Of a DNA stretch of 64,000 bases, positions 11,216 to 19,663 are shown in pieces; position 1 is the first letter of the stretch, and each line of letters begins with the position of its first letter. The position numbers and the translations under genes are program-made. The notes below the pieces were generated by a model. That model was not told the DNA's origin and made no database searches. It saw only the letters and a list, made by a program, of their open reading frames with translations. The DNA is from Marinobacter manganoxydans MnI7-9 (GTDB lineage: Bacteria > Pseudomonadota > Gammaproteobacteria > Pseudomonadales > Oleiphilaceae), in NCBI RefSeq assembly GCF_000235625.1, contig NZ_AGTR01000084.1, forward strand, positions 248,001 to 312,000, given 5' to 3'.

Positions 11216-11520
11216 GCCTCACCCCCCCAATCGTGCGAATACAGTGCATACCTTTTAAGGCATTTAAGCGAAAAAACGTGACATTGACTAACACACAACA
11301 CCAAGCGCTTTTTTTATAGTAGTTGTCATATCGGCACCGTGCTCATCTTTTCCAGCCCTTTGCTTAGTGGTCTTTATCGGGCAGCGGTTAGACTCCGCCG
11401 CTTGCTACCAGTATTCTGGCAAGCCCGTCGCGAAAGCGCCGGGCTCCTGAGCTTCTGGGGACGACCCCACCCTTCCCGGGCAGTGAACGCGGGACGACCC
11501 GCCTCCGTACAAAACATTCT
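11216..11520. other. AT-rich gap with tRNA-end repeat
   Basis: This 305-base gap has no convincing gene. The part next to the binding-protein gene (about 11220-11340) is A/T-rich and should hold its promoter. The right part carries the degenerate tRNA-Met 3' end at 11383-11410. A hairpin follows at 11422-11445 (AGCCCGTCGC with GCGCCGGGCT, GAAA loop, one mismatch) without a T run. Confidence 0.6.
11383..11410 (+). repeat. attR-like degenerate copy of the tRNA-Met 3' end
   Basis: This repeat matches 10328-10355 with three mismatches and keeps the T-arm and acceptor strand through TACCA. No D arm or anticodon arm precedes it, so it is not a second tRNA gene. The distance between copies is about 1.05 kb. 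Confidence 0.6.
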
Positions 11521-11955
11521 ATGAAATCAACCAGAGACAGAGTTCGACAGGCGATTTCCTTTGAGGTTATCGGCCTCCTGCTTTCCGTTCCCCTCGCTGC
11601 CGTAACGTTCGGATTCGATATGGGAAGAACCGGAGTTCTTGGTGTGGTTGGCGCCACCATCGCGACCATCTGGAACTATTTGTTCAACCTGGGATTCGAT
11701 CACGGCCTGAAGCACTTCACGGGCTCAACCCAGAAATCCCTGCGGGTTCGTTTCCTGCACGCGGTGAGTTTCGAGCTGGGTCTGATGCTGATTTTCCTGC
11801 CGATTATTGCCTGGTGGATGGGCATCGGTCTTCTTGAGGCGCTGATCGTGGATATCGCGTTCGTAGTCTTCTATCTGGTGTATGCGTTCGTATTCACCTG
11901 GTGTTACGACACAATATTTCCTGACACGGATGCCAAGAAATCCAACGCCACTTAA
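11521..11955 (+). CDS. PACE family efflux transporter
   Basis: The 144-residue membrane protein has two tandem bacterial transmembrane pair domains, each with two helices, as in the proton-driven PACE exporters such as AceI, which expels biocides and polyamines. Repeat 1 starts RVRQAISFEVIGLLLSVPLA and repeat 2 starts LRVRFLHAVSFELGLMLIF. Glu15 in SFEVIG stands where the functional Glu15 of AceI lies. It sits just outside the tRNA-flanked interval. The substrate is unknown. Confidence 0.88.
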   Translation: MKSTRDRVRQAISFEVIGLLLSVPLAAVTFGFDMGRTGVLGVVGATIATIWNYLFNLGFDHGLKHFTGSTQKSLRVRFLHAVSFELGLMLIFLPIIAWWMGIGLLEALIVDIAFVVFYLVYAFVFTWCYDTIFPDTDAKKSNAT

Positions 11956-12035
11956 ACAAACTTTGACAATCCCGGGGGCAGTAGTCGGATAGGATAGAGG
12001 CTTCACCCGAATGCGTTTTAAGGCTGTATCGCATT

Positions 12036-12296
12036 ATGAAATCCCGCCACGCGCTCACCGTGTTCCTGGCCGTTGTTCTGGTTCCCATTGCCCTTGGGTT
12101 CGCCGGCGCGAGCGTGAAGGCGGCCATCCTGTCGATCAGTGTTTTTTGGGTCTGCCTGGGGATATTCTTCTACCCATCCATCAGTGACTATCTCAGGTCT
12201 GCAAGGAGGGAGCGGGACGATCCTCTAAAGACAAACTCTGTGGCATACTCACGGGCTGAAACCCATAAAGAACAACACACCAGCAAGGACCGTTGA
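12036..12296 (+). CDS. Small membrane protein of unknown function
   Basis: The 86-residue frame encodes two hydrophobic segments (TVFLAVVLVPIALGFAGASV and ILSISVFWVCLGIFFY), followed by a charged tail. I do not recognise a family. The stop lies one base before the metY ATG, so either the two are coupled or the frame simply covers the metY leader. The hydrophobic part looks like a real protein; the polar end after about residue 55 could be fortuitous. Confidence 0.5.
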   Translation: MKSRHALTVFLAVVLVPIALGFAGASVKAAILSISVFWVCLGIFFYPSISDYLRSARRERDDPLKTNSVAYSRAETHKEQHTSKDR

Positions 12297-12297
12297 C

Positions 12298-13575
12298 ATG
12301 AAACCGGAAACCCTAGCGCTGCACGCAGGCTTCAAAAGCGATCCCACTACCCGGGCCGCTACCACCCCGATCTACCAGACCACGTCCTACACCTTCGATG
12401 ACACCCAGCACGGTGCCGATCTGTTTGACCTGAAGGTTCAGGGCAACATCTACACCCGTATCATGAACCCGACCAACGCGGTTCTCGAAGAGCGGATGGC
12501 AGAACTGGAAGGCGGTGTTGGCGCCCTGGCCGTGGCCTCTGGCATGGCGGCCATCACCTATGCGCTGCAGACCATCTGCAAGGTGGGTAACAACATCGTC
12601 AGCACCAGTCAGCTATACGGCGGCACCTACAACCTGTTCGCGCACTCGCTGCCGAACCAGGGCATTGAGTGCAAGATGGTTCGCCATGACGATTTCGATG
12701 CCGTGGAAAAGGCTATTGATGAGAACACCCGCGCCCTGTTCTGCGAGTCCATCGGCAACCCGGCGGGCAACGTGGTCGATATCCAGCGCTGGGCCGAAAT
12801 TGCGCACAAACACGGCATCCCGCTGATGGTGGACAACACGGTTGCCACGCCGTTCCTGTGCCGCCCGATCGAGCACGGCGCCGATATCGTGATTCACTCG
12901 CTCACCAAGTACATCGGTGGCCACGGCACCACCGTCGCAGGCGTTGTAGTGGATTCCGGAAAGTTCGACTGGAAAGCCAGTGCTGACAAGTTCCCGATGC
13001 TGAACGAACCGGATCCGTCCTACCACGGCGTGGTCTACACAGACGCCCTGGGCCCTGCTGCCTTCATCGGCCGCTGCCGAGTGGTTCCGCTGCGCAACAC
13101 CGGTGCCGCCCTTGCTCCGTTCAATGCGTTCCTGATCATGCAGGGTCTGGAAACCCTGGCGCTGCGCATGGAACGTCATTGCGAGAACGCCGAGAAAGTC
13201 GCGAACTTCCTGCAGGAGCACCCGTCTGTTGAATGGGTCAACTACGCGACCCTGGCCAACAGCCCGTACAAGGCGACCTGCGAGAAGATTTCCGGCGGGA
13301 AAGCGTCCGGCATCCTGAGCTTCGGCATCAAGGGTGGCCGGGAAGCCGGGGCAAAGTTCATCGATGCCCTGGAATTGATCCTGCGTCTGGTGAACATCGG
13401 TGACGCCAAGTCCCTGGCCTGCCACCCGGCGACCACCACCCACCGCCAGCTCAACCCGGAAGAGCTGAAGAGCGCTGGTGTGAGCGAGGATCTGGTGCGG
13501 CTGTCCATCGGTATCGAGCATGTCGACGACATCATTGCCGACATTACCCAGGCCCTGGACAAAGCCCAGGCCTGA
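12298..13575 (+). CDS. metY: O-acetylhomoserine sulfhydrylase
   Basis: MetY uses PLP to join sulfide to O-acetylhomoserine, giving homocysteine for methionine synthesis; many members also act on O-acetylserine. The 425-residue protein has the Cys/Met-metabolism PLP enzyme fold. The Schiff-base lysine is Lys204 in HSLTKYIGGHGT. The N-terminal KPETLALHAGF and the TTTHRQL segment near the C-terminus are typical. AGCAAGGA precedes the ATG, within the end of the small upstream frame. No SAM-type riboswitch was recognised upstream. Confidence 0.95.
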   Translation: MKPETLALHAGFKSDPTTRAATTPIYQTTSYTFDDTQHGADLFDLKVQGNIYTRIMNPTNAVLEERMAELEGGVGALAVASGMAAITYALQTICKVGNNIVSTSQLYGGTYNLFAHSLPNQGIECKMVRHDDFDAVEKAIDENTRALFCESIGNPAGNVVDIQRWAEIAHKHGIPLMVDNTVATPFLCRPIEHGADIVIHSLTKYIGGHGTTVAGVVVDSGKFDWKASADKFPMLNEPDPSYHGVVYTDALGPAAFIGRCRVVPLRNTGAALAPFNAFLIMQGLETLALRMERHCENAEKVANFLQEHPSVEWVNYATLANSPYKATCEKISGGKASGILSFGIKGGREAGAKFIDALELILRLVNIGDAKSLACHPATTTHRQLNPEELKSAGVSEDLVRLSIGIEHVDDIIADITQALDKAQA

Positions 13576-13704
13576 TAGCGGTCAACCGGGTACGACCAAT
13601 GTCGTGCCCGGCACCCTCGTGATTGCCCCTATCTGTCTTGTAACTCCCCCGCCAGGCCATTACTCTTTAGTGTTCCCCATGCCCGAATCGAGAGTCCGGT
13701 TGCA

Positions 13705-14757
13705 ATGAGCGAAAGCGCAAAAACCCGCATTACCAGTGGTTCCAAATTCCGCAATGAGCATGGCTTCTCGGCCATCAAGGACGGCGTCAAGCGGTCAACA
13801 AAGCAGGAAGCCACAACAGCGGAGAAGCCTGAGCGGAAGCCCAAATGGCTGCGGGCACGCATGCCCGGAGGCGAGCGCTATGAGGCGGTGCGCAAGAACG
13901 TGAGCGAGCACCGGTTGAGCACCGTTTGCCAGGAATCCCATTGCCCCAACATCGGTGAGTGCTGGACGGCCGGCACGGCCACCATCATGGTGATGGGCTC
14001 TGTATGCACCCGGGCCTGCAAATTCTGCGCGGTGGACACCGGCAACCCCAAAGGCTGGCTTGACCATGAAGAGCCGGAGAACACGGCCAAGTCCGTAGAG
14101 CTGATGGGCCTTCGTTATATTGTGCTTACCTCGGTAGACCGTGACGACCTGGACGACGGCGGCGCTGCACACTATGCCGCTTGCGTCTCTGCCATCAAAC
14201 AGCGCACGCCCGAAGTCGCTGTTGAAGCACTGACGCCGGATTTTGATGCCGTTATGTCTGAGGTCGAGAAGGTTGTGGATTCCGGGCTGGATGTCTTCGC
14301 CCAGAACGTGGAAACCGTCAAACGGCTGACCAGTCGGGTCCGTGATCCACGGGCCGGTTATGAAAAAACGCTCCGGGTTCTGGAACACGCCAAGAAACAC
14401 CGTCCGGATGTGCTCACCAAGACCAGCCTGATGCTGGGCCTGGGTGAAACCGAAGAGGAAATCCTGGAAACCATGGACGACCTGCGCGCCATCGGCGTGG
14501 ATATCCTCACCCTGGGCCAGTACCTGCGCCCCACCCCGAATCACCTCCCGGTGGAACGCTACGTCACCCCGGAAGAGTTCAACCGTTACCGGGAGATCGG
14601 CCTGGAGAAAGGCTTCATGGAAGTGCCATCCGGCCCCATGGTCCGCTCGAGCTACCGGGCCGATAAGGTATTCGATAAAAACAATCTTGGTCTCGCCGTG
14701 CCCGAGGTCCCCCAGGCCTCCAATGCCATGCAGATTCCGGTGAAGTCCATCGACTGA
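13705..14757 (+). CDS. lipA: Lipoyl synthase
   Basis: LipA inserts two sulfur atoms into octanoyl groups on lipoyl domains of pyruvate and 2-oxoglutarate dehydrogenases and the glycine cleavage system. The 350-residue protein has both iron-sulfur motifs: the auxiliary-cluster cysteines in [12 protein letters not shown] and the radical-SAM CxxxCxxC in CTRACKFC. The partner lipB is about 33 kb away at 47386. The chemoreceptor gene starts 8 bases after the stop. Confidence 0.97.
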   Translation: MSESAKTRITSGSKFRNEHGFSAIKDGVKRSTKQEATTAEKPERKPKWLRARMPGGERYEAVRKNVSEHRLSTVCQESHCPNIGECWTAGTATIMVMGSVCTRACKFCAVDTGNPKGWLDHEEPENTAKSVELMGLRYIVLTSVDRDDLDDGGAAHYAACVSAIKQRTPEVAVEALTPDFDAVMSEVEKVVDSGLDVFAQNVETVKRLTSRVRDPRAGYEKTLRVLEHAKKHRPDVLTKTSLMLGLGETEEEILETMDDLRAIGVDILTLGQYLRPTPNHLPVERYVTPEEFNRYREIGLEKGFMEVPSGPMVRSSYRADKVFDKNNLGLAVPEVPQASNAMQIPVKSID

Positions 14758-14765
14758 GAACATTC

Positions 14766-15986
14766 ATGCTGACACTGCTGCGAAATGCCCGGCTGAAGTA
14801 CAAATTCTGGTTACTGAACATTGTCGTTTTTGCAGTTCTCTGCTTGCTGGTTCTTTACGCCATGCACACCATTGCCGGGCAGACCGGCAAGACGTTCGAT
14901 CAGGTCTTCGCTGATACCGCGGCCGCCTTTGCGCTGGTGGTGGCGGTGCTCATGGTGCTCGAGATGGCCGGCTCACAATTGCTGATCTCGTTTATCGAAC
15001 GCCATGTGAATCGCCTGAAAGACACCATGGTCGATGTCCAGGCCTCGGGCAATCTGAGCCAGAGGGCGGTGGTGGATTCCACCGACGAAATCGGCGAAAT
15101 GGCGAGTGCCTTCAATGCCATGCAAGACCGCACCGTAGGCGTGGTCCGAAGCATGAAGGAAGCTATCGAACGCCTGCACCGGGAAGTCGAGGAACTAACC
15201 TCGGCCGCCGAAGCCCGCCGGGATGACCTGGGCCGCCAACAGCAGGGCGCAGACCGGTCGGCGGAAGTCATCGAAACCATGCTGCAAAGCTTCACTGGCA
15301 TCGCCGAACAGGCCGGAATTGCCAAGACCCTGTCCCACGAGGCCAGCGACGCAGCTCGCGACGGCAGCAGCCGTGTCGGCCAGAGTGCCGACAGCATCCG
15401 CAAGCTCGCCGATGTGGTGCGCAATTCCGCCAGCAGCGTCGAAGCCCTGGCCGAGAACAGCCATGAAATCAGCCACGCCATTACCGAGATCCGGGGTATT
15501 GCCGAACAGACCAATTTACTGGCCCTGAACGCCGCCATCGAGGCGGCCCGGGCCGGCGAACAGGGCCGCGGCTTTGCCGTGGTGGCCGATGAAGTGCGTA
15601 AACTGGCCCAGCGGGTTCAGGACTCCACCGATCAGATTCAGGGCACCATCGATCGCCTGCTCAACGCCATGAATACTGCCGTGAACCAGATGACCGGCAG
15701 CTCCGAGGATGCCACCCGCTGCGTTGAGGAATCCGAAGAAGGCCGCCGTGCCCTGGAAGCCATCAACGAGGTGGTCAGCCGGATCGATCATACCAACCAG
15801 GAAATCGCCAACGTGTCGGCGGAACAGACCGCGGGCACCGACGACGTGCTGGCCAACGTACAGGGCATTCGCGAAACCACCCAGAACATGGTGACCCAGC
15901 TTGCCGAGAGCGCGGATATGAGCCGCCGCCTGAAAAAGCTGATCGATTCCCTGGAAGAAGCCTCGTCAAAGGTCACGGTTCACTGA
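14766..15986 (+). CDS. Methyl-accepting chemotaxis protein with minimal periplasmic part
   Basis: The 406-residue receptor has two N-terminal membrane helices (about residues 14-35 and 54-76) joined by a loop of only about 20 residues. A HAMP segment and a full signalling domain follow, with the hairpin tip [30 protein letters not shown] near residues 240-270. With almost no periplasmic domain, it probably senses a membrane or cytoplasmic state or works with a partner. It may be co-transcribed with lipA. Confidence 0.9.
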   Translation: MLTLLRNARLKYKFWLLNIVVFAVLCLLVLYAMHTIAGQTGKTFDQVFADTAAAFALVVAVLMVLEMAGSQLLISFIERHVNRLKDTMVDVQASGNLSQRAVVDSTDEIGEMASAFNAMQDRTVGVVRSMKEAIERLHREVEELTSAAEARRDDLGRQQQGADRSAEVIETMLQSFTGIAEQAGIAKTLSHEASDAARDGSSRVGQSADSIRKLADVVRNSASSVEALAENSHEISHAITEIRGIAEQTNLLALNAAIEAARAGEQGRGFAVVADEVRKLAQRVQDSTDQIQGTIDRLLNAMNTAVNQMTGSSEDATRCVEESEEGRRALEAINEVVSRIDHTNQEIANVSAEQTAGTDDVLANVQGIRETTQNMVTQLAESADMSRRLKKLIDSLEEASSKVTVH

Positions 15987-16034
15987 GGTTTATGGCACAC
16001 TCTGCACTCGTTTGAACTGGCAGAGTAGTTGTTC

Positions 16035-18521
16035 ATGAATCGTCTTCGCGCCCTGTATGACCGCCTGATTTTTCCGCATCCCTTTATTATCCTCGCGGCT
16101 TTTGCCCTGTTGCTGGCCCTCGCAGCCGTCAAGTTTGGCGAATTCCGCCTGGACGCTTCCGCCGAATCCCTGGTGCTGGAAAACGACCGCTCCCTGGAAC
16201 AGTACCGCCAGGTAAACCGCCGCTTCACCACCTCCGACGATTTTCTGATCGTCACCTACACCCCCGAAGACGAACTGTTCTCTGAGGAAGGCCTGGCCAG
16301 GCTGGGCGCGTTGCGGGATGAGCTGCAAGGCCTGGAAGCCGTAGGCTCCACCAACAGCATCCTGAACGTACCCCTGCTCCACAGCCCGGATCTGACGCTG
16401 GATACCGTGGACAGCGAGATCAAGACCCTGGACGACCACGATGTAACGCCGGACACAGCCCGCCAGGCGCTTCTGAACAATCCGCTCTACCCCAACCTGC
16501 TGATCAGCGAAGACGGGCGAACCACTGCCATACAGGTCAACCTGCCCACGCCGGATCGCTATTTTGAACTGCTGAGAAAACGCAACGATCTGAGAGACAA
16601 GGCCGATGCCGGCGAAGCCTCCGAGGCCGAGTTGGCCGAACTGGAACGGGTAAAACAGGATTTCATCGACTTTACCGAAACCCTCGGGGTCGAGCGCGAT
16701 GCCACCATCCGCACGGTTCGCTCCATTCTCGACACCTACCGCGACGGCGCGGACATCCACCTGGGCGGGGTGCCCATGATTGTGGCGGACATGATCCGCT
16801 TCATCGAAAACGACCTTTCGACCTTCGGGCTTGGCGTCCTGGCTTTTCTGCTGCTCACTTTGGCCATCATTTTCCGGCAGTGGCGTTGGGTTCTGGTGCC
16901 GCTGTTGTGCTGCAGCTTTACCGTCTGGCTGATGGTCGGCTTCCTGGGCTGGGCCCAGTGGCCGGTGACGGTTATCTCATCCAACTTTATTTCCCTGCTG
17001 CTGATCATGACCCTGTCGCTCACCATCCACCTGATCGTCCGCTACCGGGAATTCCAGCACGACGAGCCCGAGGCAAGCGCCAGAGACACCCTGCGCAACA
17101 CCGTAATGGCGATGATCAAGCCCTGCTTCTACATGGCCATCACTACCATTGTCGCCTTCGGCTCGCTCACCTTCAGCGGCATTCGCCCGGTCATCGATTT
17201 CGGCTGGATGATGACCCTGGGCCTGACCGTGGCTTTTCTCATCACCTTTATTGTTTTCCCGGCCCTGCTCACCCTATTGCCACCACCACTGGACAGCCGG
17301 GTTACCTCTGACAGGGTTCCCTTCACCGATGCTTTTGCGCGGTTCACGGAACACTTCGGCAAGACAGTGTTGGTCGGCTCCGGCCTGATTGCGGTGCTCT
17401 GCGTAGTCGGCCTGAACAAGCTGACGGTGGAAAACAGCTTTATCGACTATTTCAAATCGTCCACCGAAATCCATCAGGGCATGATCACCATCGACAACCG
17501 CCTGGGCGGTACCACGCCCCTGGACGTGGTTATCACCGACGATCCGCCACCGGAAGGCGCGAGCGGCGGCGACCCGTTTGCCAGTGACTGCGACCCGTTC
17601 GTGGAGGACTGCGGTGCCGGAGAGGAATACCGGGATACCTGGTACACCTACCAGAAAATGGAAGAACTGGAAGCGGTTCACAACTACCTGGACGGCCTAC
17701 CGGAGACCGGCAAGGTGCTCTCAATCAACACCACGCTGGATATCCTCGCCCAAATCAACCAGGGCGAACCCCTGGACGCCCTGGAACTGGCGTTTGTACC
17801 CGCTGCGGTTCCGGATGACCTGCAGGATACCCTGCTGACACCCTACATCTCCGAGGAGCACGACCAGGCCCGATTCAGCATCCGGATCCTGGAAACCATG
17901 CCGGAACTGCGTCGACAGGAGCTGTTGAACCGAATCCACGATCACCTGACCACGGAACTGGGCTACTCGGAAGATCAGGTGCTCTTTGCCGGCATGACCG
18001 TGATGTACAACAACATGCTGCAAAGCCTGTTCGATTCCCAGATCAAAACCATCGGCGTGGTCTTCGCGGCCATCATGGTGATGTTCCTGATCCTGTTCCG
18101 CTCCCTGAAACTGGCCCTGATCGGCATCGCCCCGAACCTCATCGCCGCCGGCTCAGTGCTCGGCCTGATGGGCTGGCTGGGCATTCCCCTGGATATGATG
18201 ACCATCACCGTGGCGGCCATTACCGTCGGCATCGCCGTGGACGACACCATCCACTACATCCACCGCTTCAAAACCGAGTTCCAGAAAGACGGCGACTATA
18301 TCGCCACCATGCACCGCTGCCACCGAAGCATCGGCCAGGCCATGTTCTTCACGTCGCTGACCATCATCTCCGGGTTCTCGATACTGGTGCTGTCCAACTT
18401 CATCCCGACCATCTACTTCGGGTTGTTTACGGGGTTTGCCATGTTCATGGCTCTGGTTGGGGCGCTTACGCTGCTTCCTCGGCTCATTGTTCTAGTTAAG
18501 CCCTTTGGCTCGGGGGTGTAG
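16035..18521 (+). CDS. RND superfamily (MMPL-type) exporter
   Basis: The 828-residue protein has two repeats of one membrane helix, a large periplasmic loop and five further helices, the layout of HAE3/MMPL-type RND proteins. The second repeat has ITVGIAVDDTIHYIHRFK, carrying the paired acidic residues of the proton relay region. The ATG at 16035 was preferred to a TTG two codons earlier. The second periplasmic loop holds an acidic insertion with two cysteines near residues 500-535 (FASDCDPFVEDCGAGEE). No membrane-fusion protein or TolC-like gene is adjacent, so the cargo is unknown; lipids or hopanoids are known for relatives. Confidence 0.88.
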   Translation: MNRLRALYDRLIFPHPFIILAAFALLLALAAVKFGEFRLDASAESLVLENDRSLEQYRQVNRRFTTSDDFLIVTYTPEDELFSEEGLARLGALRDELQGLEAVGSTNSILNVPLLHSPDLTLDTVDSEIKTLDDHDVTPDTARQALLNNPLYPNLLISEDGRTTAIQVNLPTPDRYFELLRKRNDLRDKADAGEASEAELAELERVKQDFIDFTETLGVERDATIRTVRSILDTYRDGADIHLGGVPMIVADMIRFIENDLSTFGLGVLAFLLLTLAIIFRQWRWVLVPLLCCSFTVWLMVGFLGWAQWPVTVISSNFISLLLIMTLSLTIHLIVRYREFQHDEPEASARDTLRNTVMAMIKPCFYMAITTIVAFGSLTFSGIRPVIDFGWMMTLGLTVAFLITFIVFPALLTLLPPPLDSRVTSDRVPFTDAFARFTEHFGKTVLVGSGLIAVLCVVGLNKLTVENSFIDYFKSSTEIHQGMITIDNRLGGTTPLDVVITDDPPPEGASGGDPFASDCDPFVEDCGAGEEYRDTWYTYQKMEELEAVHNYLDGLPETGKVLSINTTLDILAQINQGEPLDALELAFVPAAVPDDLQDTLLTPYISEEHDQARFSIRILETMPELRRQELLNRIHDHLTTELGYSEDQVLFAGMTVMYNNMLQSLFDSQIKTIGVVFAAIMVMFLILFRSLKLALIGIAPNLIAAGSVLGLMGWLGIPLDMMTITVAAITVGIAVDDTIHYIHRFKTEFQKDGDYIATMHRCHRSIGQAMFFTSLTIISGFSILVLSNFIPTIYFGLFTGFAMFMALVGALTLLPRLIVLVKPFGSGV

Positions 18522-18563
18522 GTTTGGGCTGGGCTCCTAGCCTTCTAGGTTAGAGGGTGGCTC

Positions 18564-18665
18564 GGCAGGTGTAGGCCTTTGCCAGAACCGCTACGAGCAC
18601 ATCCATGTGCGCTTGACGTCGGCCATCCTTGGCCGCCGACATTCTGGCAAAGGCCTACACCTGCC
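18564..18665 (+). repeat. Palindromic element A
   Basis: The 24-base left arm 18564-18587 is a perfect reverse complement of the right arm 18642-18665. The 54-base interior 18588-18641 starts with CCGCTACGAGCACATCCATG. It contains a small hairpin GCACATCCATGTGC at 18597-18610 and a second hairpin built on GGCCATCCTTGGCC. It shares its interior layout with element B. It could act as a transcript end structure for the exporter or be a non-autonomous repeat. Confidence 0.85.
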
Positions 18666-18763
18666 AAGCTTCAGAAATAGGAGTTATAGGAAGACACTCC
18701 GCACCCAATATCCCCGACAAGCAGTTGAGCAGTGAGCGATGACTGAATCGTTCGAAGAACAGG

Positions 18764-18859
18764 GGTGTGGCGCCCTCCCAAAAATGTCTGTGGCCAGGGA
18801 TGGCCACAGCCAAGCGCACATGGATGTGCTCGTAGCGGTTTTTGGGAGGGCGCCACACC
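18764..18859 (-). repeat. Palindromic element B, inverted relative to A
   Basis: The 21-base arms 18764-18784 and 18839-18859 are perfect reverse complements. On the minus strand the 54-base interior starts with the same 28 bases as element A. It ends in a second hairpin, CTGTGGCC with GGCCACAG, whose sequence differs from A while pairing is kept. The outer arms also differ from A apart from their ends, yet remain fully paired. Confidence 0.85.
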
Positions 18860-18895
18860 GCAGTTCCTCCCCCAAAACCAGCAGGCTAGGGGCAC

Positions 18896-18927
18896 AAAAA
18901 AAGGGCCACACCAAAAGATGCGGCCCT
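18896..18927 (-). terminator. Terminator of the Spy-like gene
   Basis: On the minus strand AGGGCCGCA pairs with TGTGGCCCT (one G-U) and runs into seven T residues. It lies about 30 bases after the stop of the minus-strand gene. Confidence 0.88.
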
Positions 18928-18956
18928 TCTCCAACCCAGCTAAAGGGAAAGCAGGA

Positions 18957-19421
18957 TCACTGCATGCCCTGACCTTGCCCCTGCTGCATCTGTTGTTGCA
19001 TCTGACGACGCTGCTGCATTTGCTGTTGCATCTGCTGCATACGCTTATCCAGCTCGTCGCGCTGCTCCTGGGTAAAAACGCTGTCGACCTTCGCCTGCAT
19101 CAGAGTGGACAGAGCAGCGATCTCGCCGGTCACATCACCCAGTTCTTTGGCCTGCTCGCGGATAGCGGATTCATCAAAGTCTGATTTGATCTCACCCTGC
19201 ATCTGCTGCTGCAGTGCACGGGCTTCCTGGCGGAGTTCGCCGATTTCGCCCTGCATCTCGTCGATGATGGCACGGATTTCAGTTTGCTGGTCATCGGTCA
19301 GCCCCACCATCTGTGCCAGTTGATCAACCTGATCCGGCTGGCCACCGGATTGCTGGGCCACGGCCGGAACCGAGAGGCTAAGGGCTACCAGGGCAGTACC
19401 GAACAGTTTTACAAGCTTCAT
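18957..19421 (-). CDS. Spy/CpxP-like periplasmic protein with Gln/Met-rich tail
   Basis: The 154-residue protein starts MKLVKLFGTALVALSLSVPAVAQQ, a clear signal peptide; a 20-residue upstream extension was rejected. Residues about 38-48 read LTDDQQTEIRAI, the LTxxQ-type motif of Spy/CpxP periplasmic chaperones and metal sensors. A second similar block is VFTQEQRDELDKR. The last 30 residues are almost only Gln, Met, Arg and Gly, with repeated MQQQMQQ. Predicted all-helical. A role in envelope stress or metal binding is likely from the family but not proven. Confidence 0.78.
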   Translation of the reverse strand: MKLVKLFGTALVALSLSVPAVAQQSGGQPDQVDQLAQMVGLTDDQQTEIRAIIDEMQGEIGELRQEARALQQQMQGEIKSDFDESAIREQAKELGDVTGEIAALSTLMQAKVDSVFTQEQRDELDKRMQQMQQQMQQRRQMQQQMQQGQGQGMQ

Positions 19422-19663
19422 AAACGTCTCCGTTAACAGGGTGGCCACAATCTGAATACCACCGACATACATTGGTTTCATCGTTCAGGGACTACACCCT
19501 AAAACATACGGATACGGTTTTTCACCCCGATCAGCCCTCTTTTTGTACATACTTCTCAGTATCCCGCGCCAAAAGCCGCCACACGCGCGGATTCAAACAA
19601 ATGTGAAAGTTTGGTCATTCCCCTTCATAATGGCGCCGTTTAACCACATCCGGAGTAGACAAG

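Larger units (their letters stand above)
18522..18956. other. 435-base convergent gap with two palindromes and a terminator
   Basis: No gene is supported here. The gap separates the RND exporter from the opposing Spy-like gene. It holds palindromic element A (18564-18665), element B in the opposite orientation (18764-18859), and the minus-strand terminator of the Spy-like gene (18896-18927). Short open frames across it are by-products of the palindromes. Confidence 0.85.

Noticed and set aside
11330-11410. Second tRNA-Met gene
   Set aside because: Only the 3' 28 bases match; no D arm, anticodon arm or 5' acceptor strand can be found upstream.
11956-12297. SAM riboswitch upstream of metY
   Set aside because: No SAM-type aptamer core could be recognised and most of the space is occupied by a coding-like frame.
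18739-19184. Short plus-strand open frames across the palindromes
   Set aside because: They read through palindrome arms and the antisense of the Spy-like gene; no ribosome site or conserved sequence supports them.
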